Origin: an uncultured Pelagibacteraceae bacterium
Lineage (GTDB): Bacteria; Pseudomonadota; Alphaproteobacteria; Pelagibacterales; Pelagibacteraceae
Length of the DNA stretch: 64,000 nucleotides
Direction of reading: 5' to 3'
Assembly: GCA_902580565.1 (NCBI GenBank)
Contig: CACHLD010000001.1
Coordinates: 78,705-142,704 of the forward strand
Part shown: positions 54,103 to 62,363 of the stretch, piece by piece
Layout: the number at the start of each line of letters is the position of its first letter
Numbering within the stretch: the stretch's first letter is position 1
Notes under the pieces: model-generated
Databases searched by the model: none
The model's input: the letters and a program-made list of their open reading frames with translations, nothing else
Told to the model about the DNA's origin: nothing
Translations under genes and position numbers: made by a program

Positions 54103-55254
54103 ATGTCAAAAAAAACGATCAAAGGAGTTAAAACTCCTTCAAGACGTAAGTTCTTTAAAGCAGCTGCAGTAACAGGTGCAGCAGCGGCGGCAACAGTTGC
54201 AATGCCAAACATTGCATTCGGTGCTCCGAAAACTTTAAAGATGCAAGCAGCTTGGCCTTCAGGAGCAAATATATTCTTTGAAATGGCTGGCGACTATGCA
54301 AAAATGGTTAGCGACATGTCAGGTGGTGAATTGAAGATTGATCTTCAGCCAGTTGGTTCAGTTGTAAAAACTGGAGAGATTGGTCAAGCAGTAAGTTCAG
54401 GTGTACTAGATATGGGACACTGGGTAACTGCTTACTGGTATGGTAAAAACGCTGCCGCTTCATTATTTGGTACTGGTCCATCATACGGAATGTCATCTCA
54501 AGAAGTAATGGGATGGATGGAGTACGGTGGAGGTAGAAAACTTTACAACGAGACACTTGCAAAAGTTGGTTTCGATTATATTGGTTTCTTCCATATGCCA
54601 ATGCCTGCTCAGCCTTTTGGTTGGTTTAAAAAGAATGTAACTAAAGTGTCTGATGTTAAAGGAATGAAGTACAGAACAGTTGGTTTAGCGACTAACGTAT
54701 TAACAGCAATGGGAATGGTAGTTAGACAATTACCAGGTGGTGAAATTCAACCTGCGATGAAAACAGGATTAATTGAAGCTGCTGAGTTTAACAACCCAAC
54801 TTCAGACTCTCAATTTGGTATGCAAGACGTTTCTAAGCATTATCACTTAGGAAGCTTCCACCAGTCTCAAGAGATGTTTGAAATTCCAGTAAATAAAAAG
54901 ACATTTAATGGTTTATCGCCTGCACATCAAGCGATACTAAAAAATGCTGCTTATGCTGCGAATACAGACAACTACTTTAAAGCGTTAGTAAGATACTCTG
55001 CTGATTTATCTAAATTGATGAATCAACATAAAGTTAATGTGTATCAAACATCTGATGAAATCTTAGCTCAACAGTTAAAAGGTTGGGATAAAGTAATAGG
55101 TGATTTCAATAAGAAAGATCCTTTCTTCAAGAAAATTGTAGATTCTCAGAAAAAATACGCTAAGAGAGTAATGAAATACTTGCTGATGAATCAGCCAAAT
55201 TATAAGCTGGCTTATGAAAATGAGTTCGGAAGTATTGCAAAAGTTAAAATTTAA
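54103..55254 (+). CDS. dctP: TRAP transporter substrate-binding protein (DctP family), Tat-exported
   Basis: Periplasmic receptor of a sodium-driven TRAP transporter. It carries a twin-arginine signal, PSRRKFFKAAAVTGAAAAAT, with cleavage probably near AFGAPKTL. The mature part has KMQAAWPSGANIFFEMAGDY, then AKMVSDMSGGELKIDLQPVG, and PGGEIQPAMKTGLIEAAEF, matching the monocarboxylate/2-oxoacid (TakP-like) group of DctP proteins. Length 383. Base composition is richer in G+C at third positions than its neighbours, consistent with high expression. Lactate or another 2-hydroxyacid is the likely ligand by context. Confidence 0.93.
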   Translation: MSKKTIKGVKTPSRRKFFKAAAVTGAAAAATVAMPNIAFGAPKTLKMQAAWPSGANIFFEMAGDYAKMVSDMSGGELKIDLQPVGSVVKTGEIGQAVSSGVLDMGHWVTAYWYGKNAAASLFGTGPSYGMSSQEVMGWMEYGGGRKLYNETLAKVGFDYIGFFHMPMPAQPFGWFKKNVTKVSDVKGMKYRTVGLATNVLTAMGMVVRQLPGGEIQPAMKTGLIEAAEFNNPTSDSQFGMQDVSKHYHLGSFHQSQEMFEIPVNKKTFNGLSPAHQAILKNAAYAANTDNYFKALVRYSADLSKLMNQHKVNVYQTSDEILAQQLKGWDKVIGDFNKKDPFFKKIVDSQKKYAKRVMKYLLMNQPNYKLAYENEFGSIAKVKI

Positions 55255-55273
55255 TTAACTTTTTTATAATTTT

Positions 55274-55302
55274 AAAAGGGGGCTTTTTGGCCCCCTTTTT
55301 TT
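55274..55302 (+). terminator. Rho-independent terminator between dctP and dctQM
   Basis: A perfect 10-bp stem (AAAAGGGGGC at 55274-55283 pairing with 55290-55299) with a 6-nt loop and a T run to 55302. It sits 19 nt after the dctP stop and before the membrane-subunit genes. This would make the binding protein's mRNA abundant and the permease mRNA scarce, fitting the higher need for receptor than for permease. Confidence 0.92.
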
Positions 55303-55338
55303 ATGGAAAAGAATAAAATTTTAGAATAGTTTATTTTT

Positions 55339-55923
55339 ATGAGAGGATTTATCAGCTTTGCAGATCATTTGAGTACATCAGTAGGAAAGGCATTTTCTTG
55401 GTGTATTGTAATATTAATGGGTGGAACTTGTTATGAGGTAGTAATGGCTTATGCTTTTAATGCACCCACATTATGGAATTTTGATTTTAGTTTACAAATG
55501 TACGGAGCTATTTTTATGATGGCGGGAGCTTACACTTTATCTACAGAAGCTCATGTAAGAGGAGATGTAATATACAGATTATTCAAACCTAGAACACAAG
55601 GCTACATAGATTTAATTTTATATTTTATTTTTTTCTTTCCTGGAGTGTTAGCTTTAGCATTTTATGGTTATGAATATGCTGCATTAGCTTGGAAGATCAA
55701 AGAAACAAGCTGGAATAGTCCAGCTCAAATTCAAATTTATATGGCTAAAGCATTAATACCATCTGCTGGAGTTCTTTTAATTATTCAAGGGATTAGTGAA
55801 GTCTTTCGATCAATTATTTGTATCCAAACAGGTCATTGGCCAGCAAGAATGGTTGTAGCTGAAGAAACAGAAAAAATGTTAATGAGAACTTCACAAGACG
55901 AGGATCAAAAAGATGTTATTTAG
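55339..55923 (+). CDS. dctQ: TRAP transporter small permease (DctQ family)
   Basis: Four-helix membrane subunit (194 aa) that couples the periplasmic receptor to the large permease. SFADHLSTSVGKAFSWCIVI near the start and GAYTLSTEAHVRGDVIYRLF in the middle are typical of DctQ in the mannitol/monocarboxylate-type TRAP group. It lies 36 nt after the dctP terminator and overlaps dctM by 11 nt. Confidence 0.93.
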   Translation: MRGFISFADHLSTSVGKAFSWCIVILMGGTCYEVVMAYAFNAPTLWNFDFSLQMYGAIFMMAGAYTLSTEAHVRGDVIYRLFKPRTQGYIDLILYFIFFFPGVLALAFYGYEYAALAWKIKETSWNSPAQIQIYMAKALIPSAGVLLIIQGISEVFRSIICIQTGHWPARMVVAEETEKMLMRTSQDEDQKDVI

Positions 55924-57277
55924 TTTAACAAATCCAGAAGTAGCAATTTTTATGATGGGCATTTTTCTATTTGCTGTACTTTTAGGATTTCCTATTGCTT
56001 TCACCTTAATGGCCATGGGAGTTGGTTTTGGATATTACGCATACTTTGATCCAACTAGAATGGAACACTTATTAGACAATAGAATTTTTCAACTGTTCGT
56101 TCAAAACACTTATACAGTAATGGACAATACAGTATTAACCGCAGTCCCCTTATTTCTATTCATGGGATATCTAGTTGAGAGAGCTGGAATCGTTTCTAGA
56201 TTATTTTTTGCAATCAGATTAGCTTCACATAGATTGCCAGCTTCGATGGCAGTAGCAGCTTTAGTAACTTGCGCACTTTTTTCAACAGCAACTGGAATCA
56301 TCGGTGCAGTCGTAACTTTAATGGGTTTGTTAGCTTGGCCAGCTATGATCAAAGCAGGATATGATAAAAAATTTGCTTCAGGCGTGATATGTTCAGGAGG
56401 ATGTCTAGGCATATTAATTCCACCTAGCATTATGCTAATTGTTTATTCAGTTATCGCTCAACTTTCACCACTTAGGTTATTTGCCGCTGCAATACTCCCA
56501 GGTTTATTACTTGCTGGACTGTATATAGGTTACGCAATTACTCGAGCATATTTTAATCCTTCTATTGCCCCTAAACCACCTGAAGAAGAAATACCTCCAA
56601 GAGCTGCAATATTAAAAGAGGTTTTAGTTTCTTTTCTTCCGCTTTTTTCTTTAATTATTTTAGTGCTTGGTACAATCTTAGGAGGTTTAGCAACACCAGC
56701 TGAAGCGGCAGGTGTAGGAGCTTTTGGAGCGATAGTTCTCTCGTACTTTTACAAGACTTTAAAATGGAAAAATTTTAAGGAATCAGTTTTTCTAACAGCA
56801 AAAACAACAGCTATGATAATGTGGTTATTCATAGGATCTTGGACTTTCTCATCTGTTTTTTCTTATTTGGGGGGTCATGAAGTGTTCGAGCATTTCTTTA
56901 AAGCTTTGGATCTTGCACCTTGGCAGTTTTTAGTAATTACCCAGATTATAATTTTCTTACTTGGATGGCCTTTGGAATGGACTGAAATATTGATTATCTT
57001 TGTTCCAATATTTTTACCACTTGTTGAGTTCTTTGGAGTAAATCCATATTTCTTTGCGATGCTAATAGCTTTGAATTTACAAACTTCTTTTTTAACTCCG
57101 CCCATGGCGATGTCAGCTTATTATCTTAAAGGAGTTCAATCAAAAAATGTGGAACTTATGGATATATTCAGAGGCATAATGCCTTTTTTGGGAATAGTAA
57201 TTTTTGCAATGGTACTAATGTATTTATTCCCAGGTATTGCACTTTGGCTACCTGATACCTTATTTGCAAACTCATAG
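55913..57277 (+). CDS. dctM: TRAP transporter large permease (DctM family)
   Basis: Main membrane subunit (454 aa) with about 12 helices. FLFMGYLVERAGIVSRLFFA, GAVVTLMGLLAWPAMIKAGY, SGGCLGILIPPSIMLIVYSV and LQTSFLTPPMAMSAYYLKGV are family hallmarks; the last two hold the proline-rich substrate-path motifs. It transports the solute delivered by the DctP protein with Na+ coupling. The amidase gene follows after 6 nt, so it may be part of the same transcript. Confidence 0.94.
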   Translation: MLFSLTNPEVAIFMMGIFLFAVLLGFPIAFTLMAMGVGFGYYAYFDPTRMEHLLDNRIFQLFVQNTYTVMDNTVLTAVPLFLFMGYLVERAGIVSRLFFAIRLASHRLPASMAVAALVTCALFSTATGIIGAVVTLMGLLAWPAMIKAGYDKKFASGVICSGGCLGILIPPSIMLIVYSVIAQLSPLRLFAAAILPGLLLAGLYIGYAITRAYFNPSIAPKPPEEEIPPRAAILKEVLVSFLPLFSLIILVLGTILGGLATPAEAAGVGAFGAIVLSYFYKTLKWKNFKESVFLTAKTTAMIMWLFIGSWTFSSVFSYLGGHEVFEHFFKALDLAPWQFLVITQIIIFLLGWPLEWTEILIIFVPIFLPLVEFFGVNPYFFAMLIALNLQTSFLTPPMAMSAYYLKGVQSKNVELMDIFRGIMPFLGIVIFAMVLMYLFPGIALWLPDTLFANS

Positions 57278-57283
57278 TTTAAA

Positions 57284-58615
57284 ATGATAGACACCGCTTC
57301 TTTAAATGCCAATGAATTGGTTTCAAAATTAAAATCTGGTGATATTTCTTCGGTAGAATTATGTAAAGCTTATATAAAGAGAATTGAAAAATTTGATAAA
57401 GAGGTTCAAGCATGGGCCTTTTTAGATAAAAAAATTCTTTTAGAAAAGGCAGAGGAAGCTGACGAATACAGAAAATCTGGAAAACCTCTTGGTGCCTTAC
57501 ATGGGTTGCCTATTGCAATTAAAGATATAATTGGGACATATGATATGCCAACAGAGTGCGGAACTGTTTTTAGAAAAAAAATGTCAAGTTCCCAAGACTC
57601 AGAAATAGTAAATCTATTAAAGACGGCAGGAGCAATTATTATGGGAAAAACAGTAACTTGCGAACTTGCTTACATTCACCCAAGTAAAACTAAAAACCCC
57701 CATGACTATTCAAGAACTCCTGGTGGGTCGTCTAGTGGATCGGCAGCAGTTGTAGCTTCTCATATGGCTCACTTATCAATTGGTTCACAAACTGGTGGAT
57801 CTATAATTAGACCTGCTTCTTATTGTGGAGTTGTTGGTTATAAGCCGTCTTACGGGTTAATTTCAAGAAATGGAGTTTTAAAAACCTCTGATAAACTTGA
57901 TACTATGGGAGTATTCGGAAAGACTGTAAAAGATGTAGCTTTATTGGCAAAATCATTAATAAAAAAAGATTTGTACGACCCTGCTACAGTACATTTTGCT
58001 GCTGATGATATGATAAAAGTTTGTGAAGAGGGACCAGTTTTTGAACCAAAGTTCATTTTTTATAAAACAGATAATTGGAAAAACATCGACAAAGAGTCTC
58101 AAAAAGCATTTGAATTTTTAATTAAAAGTTTTAAGAAAAATATTGAAGTTTTTGATATGCCTTCATATTTTAAAGAAATTCCTAGATATCATCAAATTAT
58201 TCACGAAACTGATTTAGCAAATAATTTTCAAGTTTATTATAAGAAAGATAAAAATAAACTTTCAAAGGAAATGAGAGACGCGATTGAAAGAGGCATGAAA
58301 TATTCTGCTAAAGAATATACTGATGCTATAGATTTTATGAAACAAAGTTACGAGTCTTACAAAGAAGTTTTTGAAGATTACCATGGTATTATCACTCCAT
58401 CTTCAAGTGGAGTAGCTGACAAAGGCCATAAGTCTACAGGAAGTGCAGATTTTCAAAAATGTTGGACATATTTAGGTTTACCAACAATTTCACTCCCTTT
58501 ACTAACTGGAGAAAATGACTTACCATTAGGTGTTCAATTAGTTGGAAATAAACTAGATGATTTAAGATTTTTAGGTACAGCTAACTGGATGGAAAAAAAC
58601 TGTAAAGATGAATAA
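57284..58615 (+). CDS. Amidase-signature-family hydrolase
   Basis: A 443-residue amidase with the Ser-cisSer-Lys catalytic system: Lys in LPIAIKDIIGTYD, the Ser pair region TPGGSSSGSAAVVASHMAHL, and SIGSQTGGSIIRPASYCGVV holding the nucleophile. The C-terminal half is divergent from GatA, and no GatB or GatC is nearby, so it is probably not the tRNA amidotransferase. The substrate is unknown; position after the TRAP permease suggests a related small amide or an accompanying nitrogen source. It overlaps the next small gene by 8 nt. Confidence 0.9.
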   Translation: MIDTASLNANELVSKLKSGDISSVELCKAYIKRIEKFDKEVQAWAFLDKKILLEKAEEADEYRKSGKPLGALHGLPIAIKDIIGTYDMPTECGTVFRKKMSSSQDSEIVNLLKTAGAIIMGKTVTCELAYIHPSKTKNPHDYSRTPGGSSSGSAAVVASHMAHLSIGSQTGGSIIRPASYCGVVGYKPSYGLISRNGVLKTSDKLDTMGVFGKTVKDVALLAKSLIKKDLYDPATVHFAADDMIKVCEEGPVFEPKFIFYKTDNWKNIDKESQKAFEFLIKSFKKNIEVFDMPSYFKEIPRYHQIIHETDLANNFQVYYKKDKNKLSKEMRDAIERGMKYSAKEYTDAIDFMKQSYESYKEVFEDYHGIITPSSSGVADKGHKSTGSADFQKCWTYLGLPTISLPLLTGENDLPLGVQLVGNKLDDLRFLGTANWMEKNCKDE

Positions 58616-58787
58616 GATTACTTCAATAATTGGTTGTGTTTTTTGTATTGCTTTTCTAATTGGTTTAGCAACGACGTTAACTAGATCAATGATGATTGGT
58701 TTTACAGATGTTCTACCAGTTTACATCCTAATGGGCTTAGTAATAATAATGATGTTATATGAAGCCTTCGGTGATAAGAAAAAATAA
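58608..58787 (+). CDS. 59-residue membrane protein of unknown function
   Basis: ATG at 58608 to TAA at 58785-58787, 59 residues starting MNKITSIIGCVFCIAFLIGL and ending EAFGDKKK. It has two hydrophobic segments (about 5-21 and 36-50), a polar middle with TTLTRSMMIGFTDVL, and a basic tail, so it should be a small two-span membrane protein. It overlaps the amidase stop by 8 nt and the DMT transporter start by up to 29 nt, as expected of a translationally coupled gene. No family recognised. If it were not a gene, the gap would be 143 nt, unusual here. Confidence 0.6.
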   Translation: MNKITSIIGCVFCIAFLIGLATTLTRSMMIGFTDVLPVYILMGLVIIMMLYEAFGDKKK

Positions 58788-59664
58788 CTTCTATCCATAT
58801 TTACTTTTATTTATTCAGCCAATTTTTATGGCTTCAAATATTATTGTTGCGAGAGGCGGTGTTGAATATGTTCCACCAGTATCATTAGCGTTTTGGAGAT
58901 GGCTTACTGTATTTGTCATTTTAGTGCCATTCTTTTTGGATGAAATTATAAAAAAAAAGAAAAAAATTAAACAAGAGTCTTTAAAACTGTTTTTCCTAGG
59001 CCTTACGGGTTGTGGAATTTGTGGCGCATTCCCTTTTATAGCTGGTATGTCAACTACAATGGCAAATATGGGTATTATTTATACATCTTCTCCAATATTT
59101 ATAATCGTTTTGTCGGTTTTATTTTTTAGAGATAAAATTAATCTATCTAGAATTATTGGTTTAATTTTGTGCCTTTCTGGTGTTTTAGTAATAATTTGTA
59201 AAGGCGATTTAACTTACCTTATAAATTTTAAATTCACTTCGGGAGACTTGTGGATGTTAGGAGCCGCTATTGGTTGGGCAGTTTATTCTATTTTTCTTAT
59301 TAATTGGAAAAGTAGCTTTAGTCTAATGGCTAGATTTACACTTATATCTTTATTTGGAGCTATTTCTTTATTTCCTTTTTATTTAATAGAAGAGTCTTAT
59401 TTTTTTTATACTGTATTTAATAAAAACTTCGTATTTTGGGTTTTGTTTGCTGCTATTTCTCCAGGCATTATTGCTTTCACTTTGTACACTAAAGTTCAAA
59501 AATATGTTGGGGCCTCTTTAGCAGGATTTACTCTTTATATATTTTCAATATATTCTGCTATTTATGGAATAATTTTGTTTGACGAATCTCTTTTAACTTT
59601 CCATTATTATGGAGCGGCTCTTGTATTTGTTGGTGTTTATTTAGCTAGAAAGATTATTAAATGA
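58759..59664 (+). CDS. DMT-superfamily (EamA) transporter
   Basis: A 301-residue inner-membrane exporter or importer with ten helices arranged as two EamA repeats. The first helix, YLLLFIQPIFMASNIIVARG, and the segment PVSLAFWRWLTVFVILVPFF are typical, and the second repeat starts about residue 160 with SGDLWMLGAAIGWAVYSIFL. The ATG at 58759 overlaps the upstream small gene by 29 nt; a GTG at 58771 would reduce this to 17 nt. Substrate unknown. It overlaps the hydrolase gene by 4 nt. Confidence 0.9.
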   Translation: MKPSVIRKNNFYPYLLLFIQPIFMASNIIVARGGVEYVPPVSLAFWRWLTVFVILVPFFLDEIIKKKKKIKQESLKLFFLGLTGCGICGAFPFIAGMSTTMANMGIIYTSSPIFIIVLSVLFFRDKINLSRIIGLILCLSGVLVIICKGDLTYLINFKFTSGDLWMLGAAIGWAVYSIFLINWKSSFSLMARFTLISLFGAISLFPFYLIEESYFFYTVFNKNFVFWVLFAAISPGIIAFTLYTKVQKYVGASLAGFTLYIFSIYSAIYGIILFDESLLTFHYYGAALVFVGVYLARKIIK

Positions 59665-60461
59665 AATATCTTTACTTTGTTTTGTCGTCCTTAATAATTG
59701 CTTATGCAGTAGTAATCATTTTTATTTATTTTTATCAAAGAAATCTTCTTTATCATCCTGCCGAAAATAATTATCAAAATGATAAGGCTCAATTTAATTA
59801 TGAAGAAATTTTCATAAAAGTTGATGAGGAAATTAAGTTGAAATCATGGATAATAAAAAAAGATTTTAACAAACTTAAAACACTCGTTATATTTCACGGA
59901 AATGCTGGTCATTTATCAAATAGAATTTATAAACTTAATGAGCTTTATAAATTAGATATTAATGTTTTATTAATTTCTTGGAGGGGATTTAGCGGCAACA
60001 AAGGATTTCCTACAGAAGATAATTTATATGCAGACGCTGAAGCTTCAATAAAATGGCTTAATAAAGAGGGGGTCAATAATAACCAGATTATTTTATATGG
60101 TGAGTCTCTAGGAAGCGGAGTTGCGGTAGAGGTTGGAAAAAAAAATAATTTTAATAGTATAATTCTTGAGTCTCCTTTTACATCAATAGAAGATTCTGCA
60201 AAAATATATTATCCCTATTTACCTGTTAAACTTCTATTGAAGGATAGGTATGACTCATTGAGTAAAATTAAAATGATTAATACTCCCATTTTGATAATGC
60301 ATGGAAAAAAAGATGACGTCATTCCTTTTTCAATGGGCAAAAAATTATTTGAAATGGCTAATAATCCAAAGCATTCATATTTTACACCCGAAGATGATCA
60401 CATGATGGAATTCAATTCTACTTTATTGAAAAAGATAAAAGATTTTATTGAAAAATATTAA
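59661..60461 (+). CDS. Alpha/beta hydrolase (BEM46/ABHD13-like), membrane-anchored
   Basis: A 266-residue hydrolase with an N-terminal membrane helix (about residues 5-24) and the fold of ABHD13-type proteins. The oxyanion block is VIFHGNAGHLSNRIYKLN, nucleophile Ser is in YGESLGSGVAVEVG, Asp in MHGKKDDVIPF and His in EDDHMMEFN, so the triad is complete. It is the last rightward gene of the region and converges on ftsY with a 4-nt overlap. Confidence 0.88.
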   Translation: MKYLYFVLSSLIIAYAVVIIFIYFYQRNLLYHPAENNYQNDKAQFNYEEIFIKVDEEIKLKSWIIKKDFNKLKTLVIFHGNAGHLSNRIYKLNELYKLDINVLLISWRGFSGNKGFPTEDNLYADAEASIKWLNKEGVNNNQIILYGESLGSGVAVEVGKKNNFNSIILESPFTSIEDSAKIYYPYLPVKLLLKDRYDSLSKIKMINTPILIMHGKKDDVIPFSMGKKLFEMANNPKHSYFTPEDDHMMEFNSTLLKKIKDFIEKY

Positions 60462-61378
60462 GATTTTAATCCTAACAATGCTTTAGCAAAAAACTCGGCT
60501 TTAAATGGATGTAAATCAGTATCTTTTTCTCCCATACCTACGGCTACTATGGGTAAATTATATTTTTTACAAATTGCCAAAATAATTCCACCTTTAGCAG
60601 TGCTATCTAGTTTAGTTATAATTAAACCCGTAATATTATGTATTTTACTAAATTCTTCTACTTGATTCAAAGCATTTTGCCCGGTTGTTGCATCCAAAAC
60701 TAAGATTACCTCATTAGGAAACTTCTCATCAATTTTTTTGAGAACATTTATGATTTTCTTGTATTCATCCATTAAATTTTTCTTATTCTGCAATCTTCCT
60801 GCTGTGTCGATTAAAGCAACATCTATTTGATTTTTTTTTGCAAATTCTGCTGTTTTAAAAGCTACAGATGCTGGATCACTGTTAATTTCAGATTTAATTA
60901 TATCGACTTTAACTTTTGTTGCCCAAACTTGCAATTGATCAATGGCTGCTGCTCTAAAAGTATCTGCCGCTCCAAACACAACTGATCTATTATTATCTTT
61001 AAAATATTTTCCTAGCTTTCCAATTGTGGTTGTCTTTCCTACTCCATTAACTCCAGAGACAACTATCACAGCAGAATTAGCATTTCCCATTAAACTTAAA
61101 TCTTTTTCATATTTTAAAAGTTCGATTGCCATTTTGTCAGCTAATAATCTTAAAATTTCTTTGTGATCATCTAATTTTTTATCAATCTTGAAATTTTCAA
61201 AATCTTTTCTTAGCTCTTTAGCAACATCTATACCTGCATCAGAAGAAATAATTAGTTCTTCAAATTCAGTTAAAACACTTTCATCTATAACTTTTTTTGA
61301 AAAAATATTATTAAAGCCTTGTGAAAGACCAGAAGAACTTTTTCCAAGTCCTAATTTAAATTTATCAAATAACCCCAT
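60458..61378 (-). CDS. ftsY: Signal recognition particle receptor FtsY
   Basis: SRP-receptor GTPase that docks ribosome-SRP complexes at the membrane. The NG domain has the P-loop GVNGVGKT at residues 109-116, GAADTFRAAAIDQLQVW, LIDTAGRLQNKKNLMDE and TKLDSTAKGG. At 306 residues it lacks the long acidic A domain of E. coli FtsY, so membrane binding must rely on the short basic N-terminus. It is 1 nt downstream of dapF. ffh is about 1 kb away and divergent. Confidence 0.97.
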   Translation of the reverse strand: MGLFDKFKLGLGKSSSGLSQGFNNIFSKKVIDESVLTEFEELIISSDAGIDVAKELRKDFENFKIDKKLDDHKEILRLLADKMAIELLKYEKDLSLMGNANSAVIVVSGVNGVGKTTTIGKLGKYFKDNNRSVVFGAADTFRAAAIDQLQVWATKVKVDIIKSEINSDPASVAFKTAEFAKKNQIDVALIDTAGRLQNKKNLMDEYKKIINVLKKIDEKFPNEVILVLDATTGQNALNQVEEFSKIHNITGLIITKLDSTAKGGIILAICKKYNLPIVAVGMGEKDTDLHPFKAEFFAKALLGLKS

Positions 61379-61379
61379 G

Positions 61380-62201
61380 TTAAATATCTATTTTTATATT
61401 TTTTATATTTGAGACAGGTCCAGACATAAATATATTGTTAGATTTATCTATTTTTATATTTAAAAAGCCCTCTTTAAATTTAATGTTTACTTTATCATCA
61501 ACTAATTTATTTTTAAAAGCGGCAGCAGCAGTTGCACAGGCTGCTGTGCCACAGGCCTTAGTAAGTCCAGCCCCTCTTTCCCAAACATTAACTATAATAT
61601 TTTTTTTATCAACTATCTGAGCAAAAGTAACATTGGTTTTTTCTGGAAAAAAACTGTGGTTTTCTATCTTAGGACCTATTTCTTTTAGATCATATTCAAA
61701 ACAATCTTTAACAAAAAATATTATATGTGGGTTCCCAACATTTAAAGAAAATCCATTAGAAAATATTTTATTATTAATGTTTAAAGATATATTGCCTGGA
61801 TCTATTACTTTAGATAATGGAATATCTTTAGGACTAAATAAAGGTTTGCCCATTTCAAGTTCTACATGAAAATCTTTAATTATTTTTGCATTAAGTATTC
61901 TATTGTTTGTTTTTAATTTTATTTCTTCAATTTTTAAATTTTTACACAAAAGATATGCCACACATCTAGATCCATTCCCACAAGCACTTATTTCACCCCC
62001 ATCAGAATTAAAAATTGTTATTGGGTAAGAATTTTCTTTTTCTTTTTCTATAAAGATTATTTGATCAAAACCAATATTGGTTCTGCTTCCTAATGCTATA
62101 ATTTTTTCTTTTGTTAAATTTATAAAGTTTTCTCTTCTATCGATGATGATAAAATCATTACCCAATCCATCCATTTTAAAAGCATTAATAGTTGCCATCA
62201 T
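61380..62201 (-). CDS. dapF: Diaminopimelate epimerase DapF
   Basis: Interconverts LL- and meso-diaminopimelate for lysine and peptidoglycan. The two active-site cysteines are in SACGNGSRCVAYL (Cys74) and LTKACGTAACATAAAAF, the standard thiol pair. FKMDGLGNDFIIID opens the protein. Length 273 is standard. It starts at one of two adjacent ATGs and is upstream of ftsY, as in other alphaproteobacteria. Its promoter must lie in the 162-nt gap shared with ffh. Confidence 0.96.
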   Translation of the reverse strand: MMATINAFKMDGLGNDFIIIDRRENFINLTKEKIIALGSRTNIGFDQIIFIEKEKENSYPITIFNSDGGEISACGNGSRCVAYLLCKNLKIEEIKLKTNNRILNAKIIKDFHVELEMGKPLFSPKDIPLSKVIDPGNISLNINNKIFSNGFSLNVGNPHIIFFVKDCFEYDLKEIGPKIENHSFFPEKTNVTFAQIVDKKNIIVNVWERGAGLTKACGTAACATAAAAFKNKLVDDKVNIKFKEGFLNIKIDKSNNIFMSGPVSNIKNIKIDI

Positions 62202-62255
62202 TGATTAGTATAATTATTCATTGACTTTTAAAACCCCAAATTGTAGTTTCTCAAA

Positions 62256-62363
62256 ACTTTCCGCAATTACCTAAGTATTTTGCGGTGCTCCTGAAATCGG
62301 GAGTGTCGACACTAGTCAGCGAAGGTTCGCCCACTAGTGCGATAGGTGTTGGATGTTATTAAA
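62256..62363 (+). ncRNA. Candidate structured RNA leader of ffh
   Basis: Three hairpins precede the ffh ATG: CCGCAA/TTGCGG (62261-62266 with 62280-62285); a 9-bp stem with three consecutive G-U pairs (62283-62291 with 62300-62308, 8-nt loop); and CACTAGT/ACTAGTG (62310-62316 with 62333-62339) enclosing an inner GCGA/TCGC stem. The first two share bases 62283-62285, so they cannot both be complete. G+C is far above the surrounding DNA. TTGACT at 62221 with a weak TAGTTT at 62244 could start the transcript near 62256. I recall a described RNA motif ahead of ffh in Pelagibacter but could not check identity. Confidence 0.5.

Noticed and set aside
62256..62363. 4.5S SRP RNA gene next to ffh
   Set aside because: The conserved GGAAGGAAGCAGC-type apical region is absent on both strands, although the region folds.
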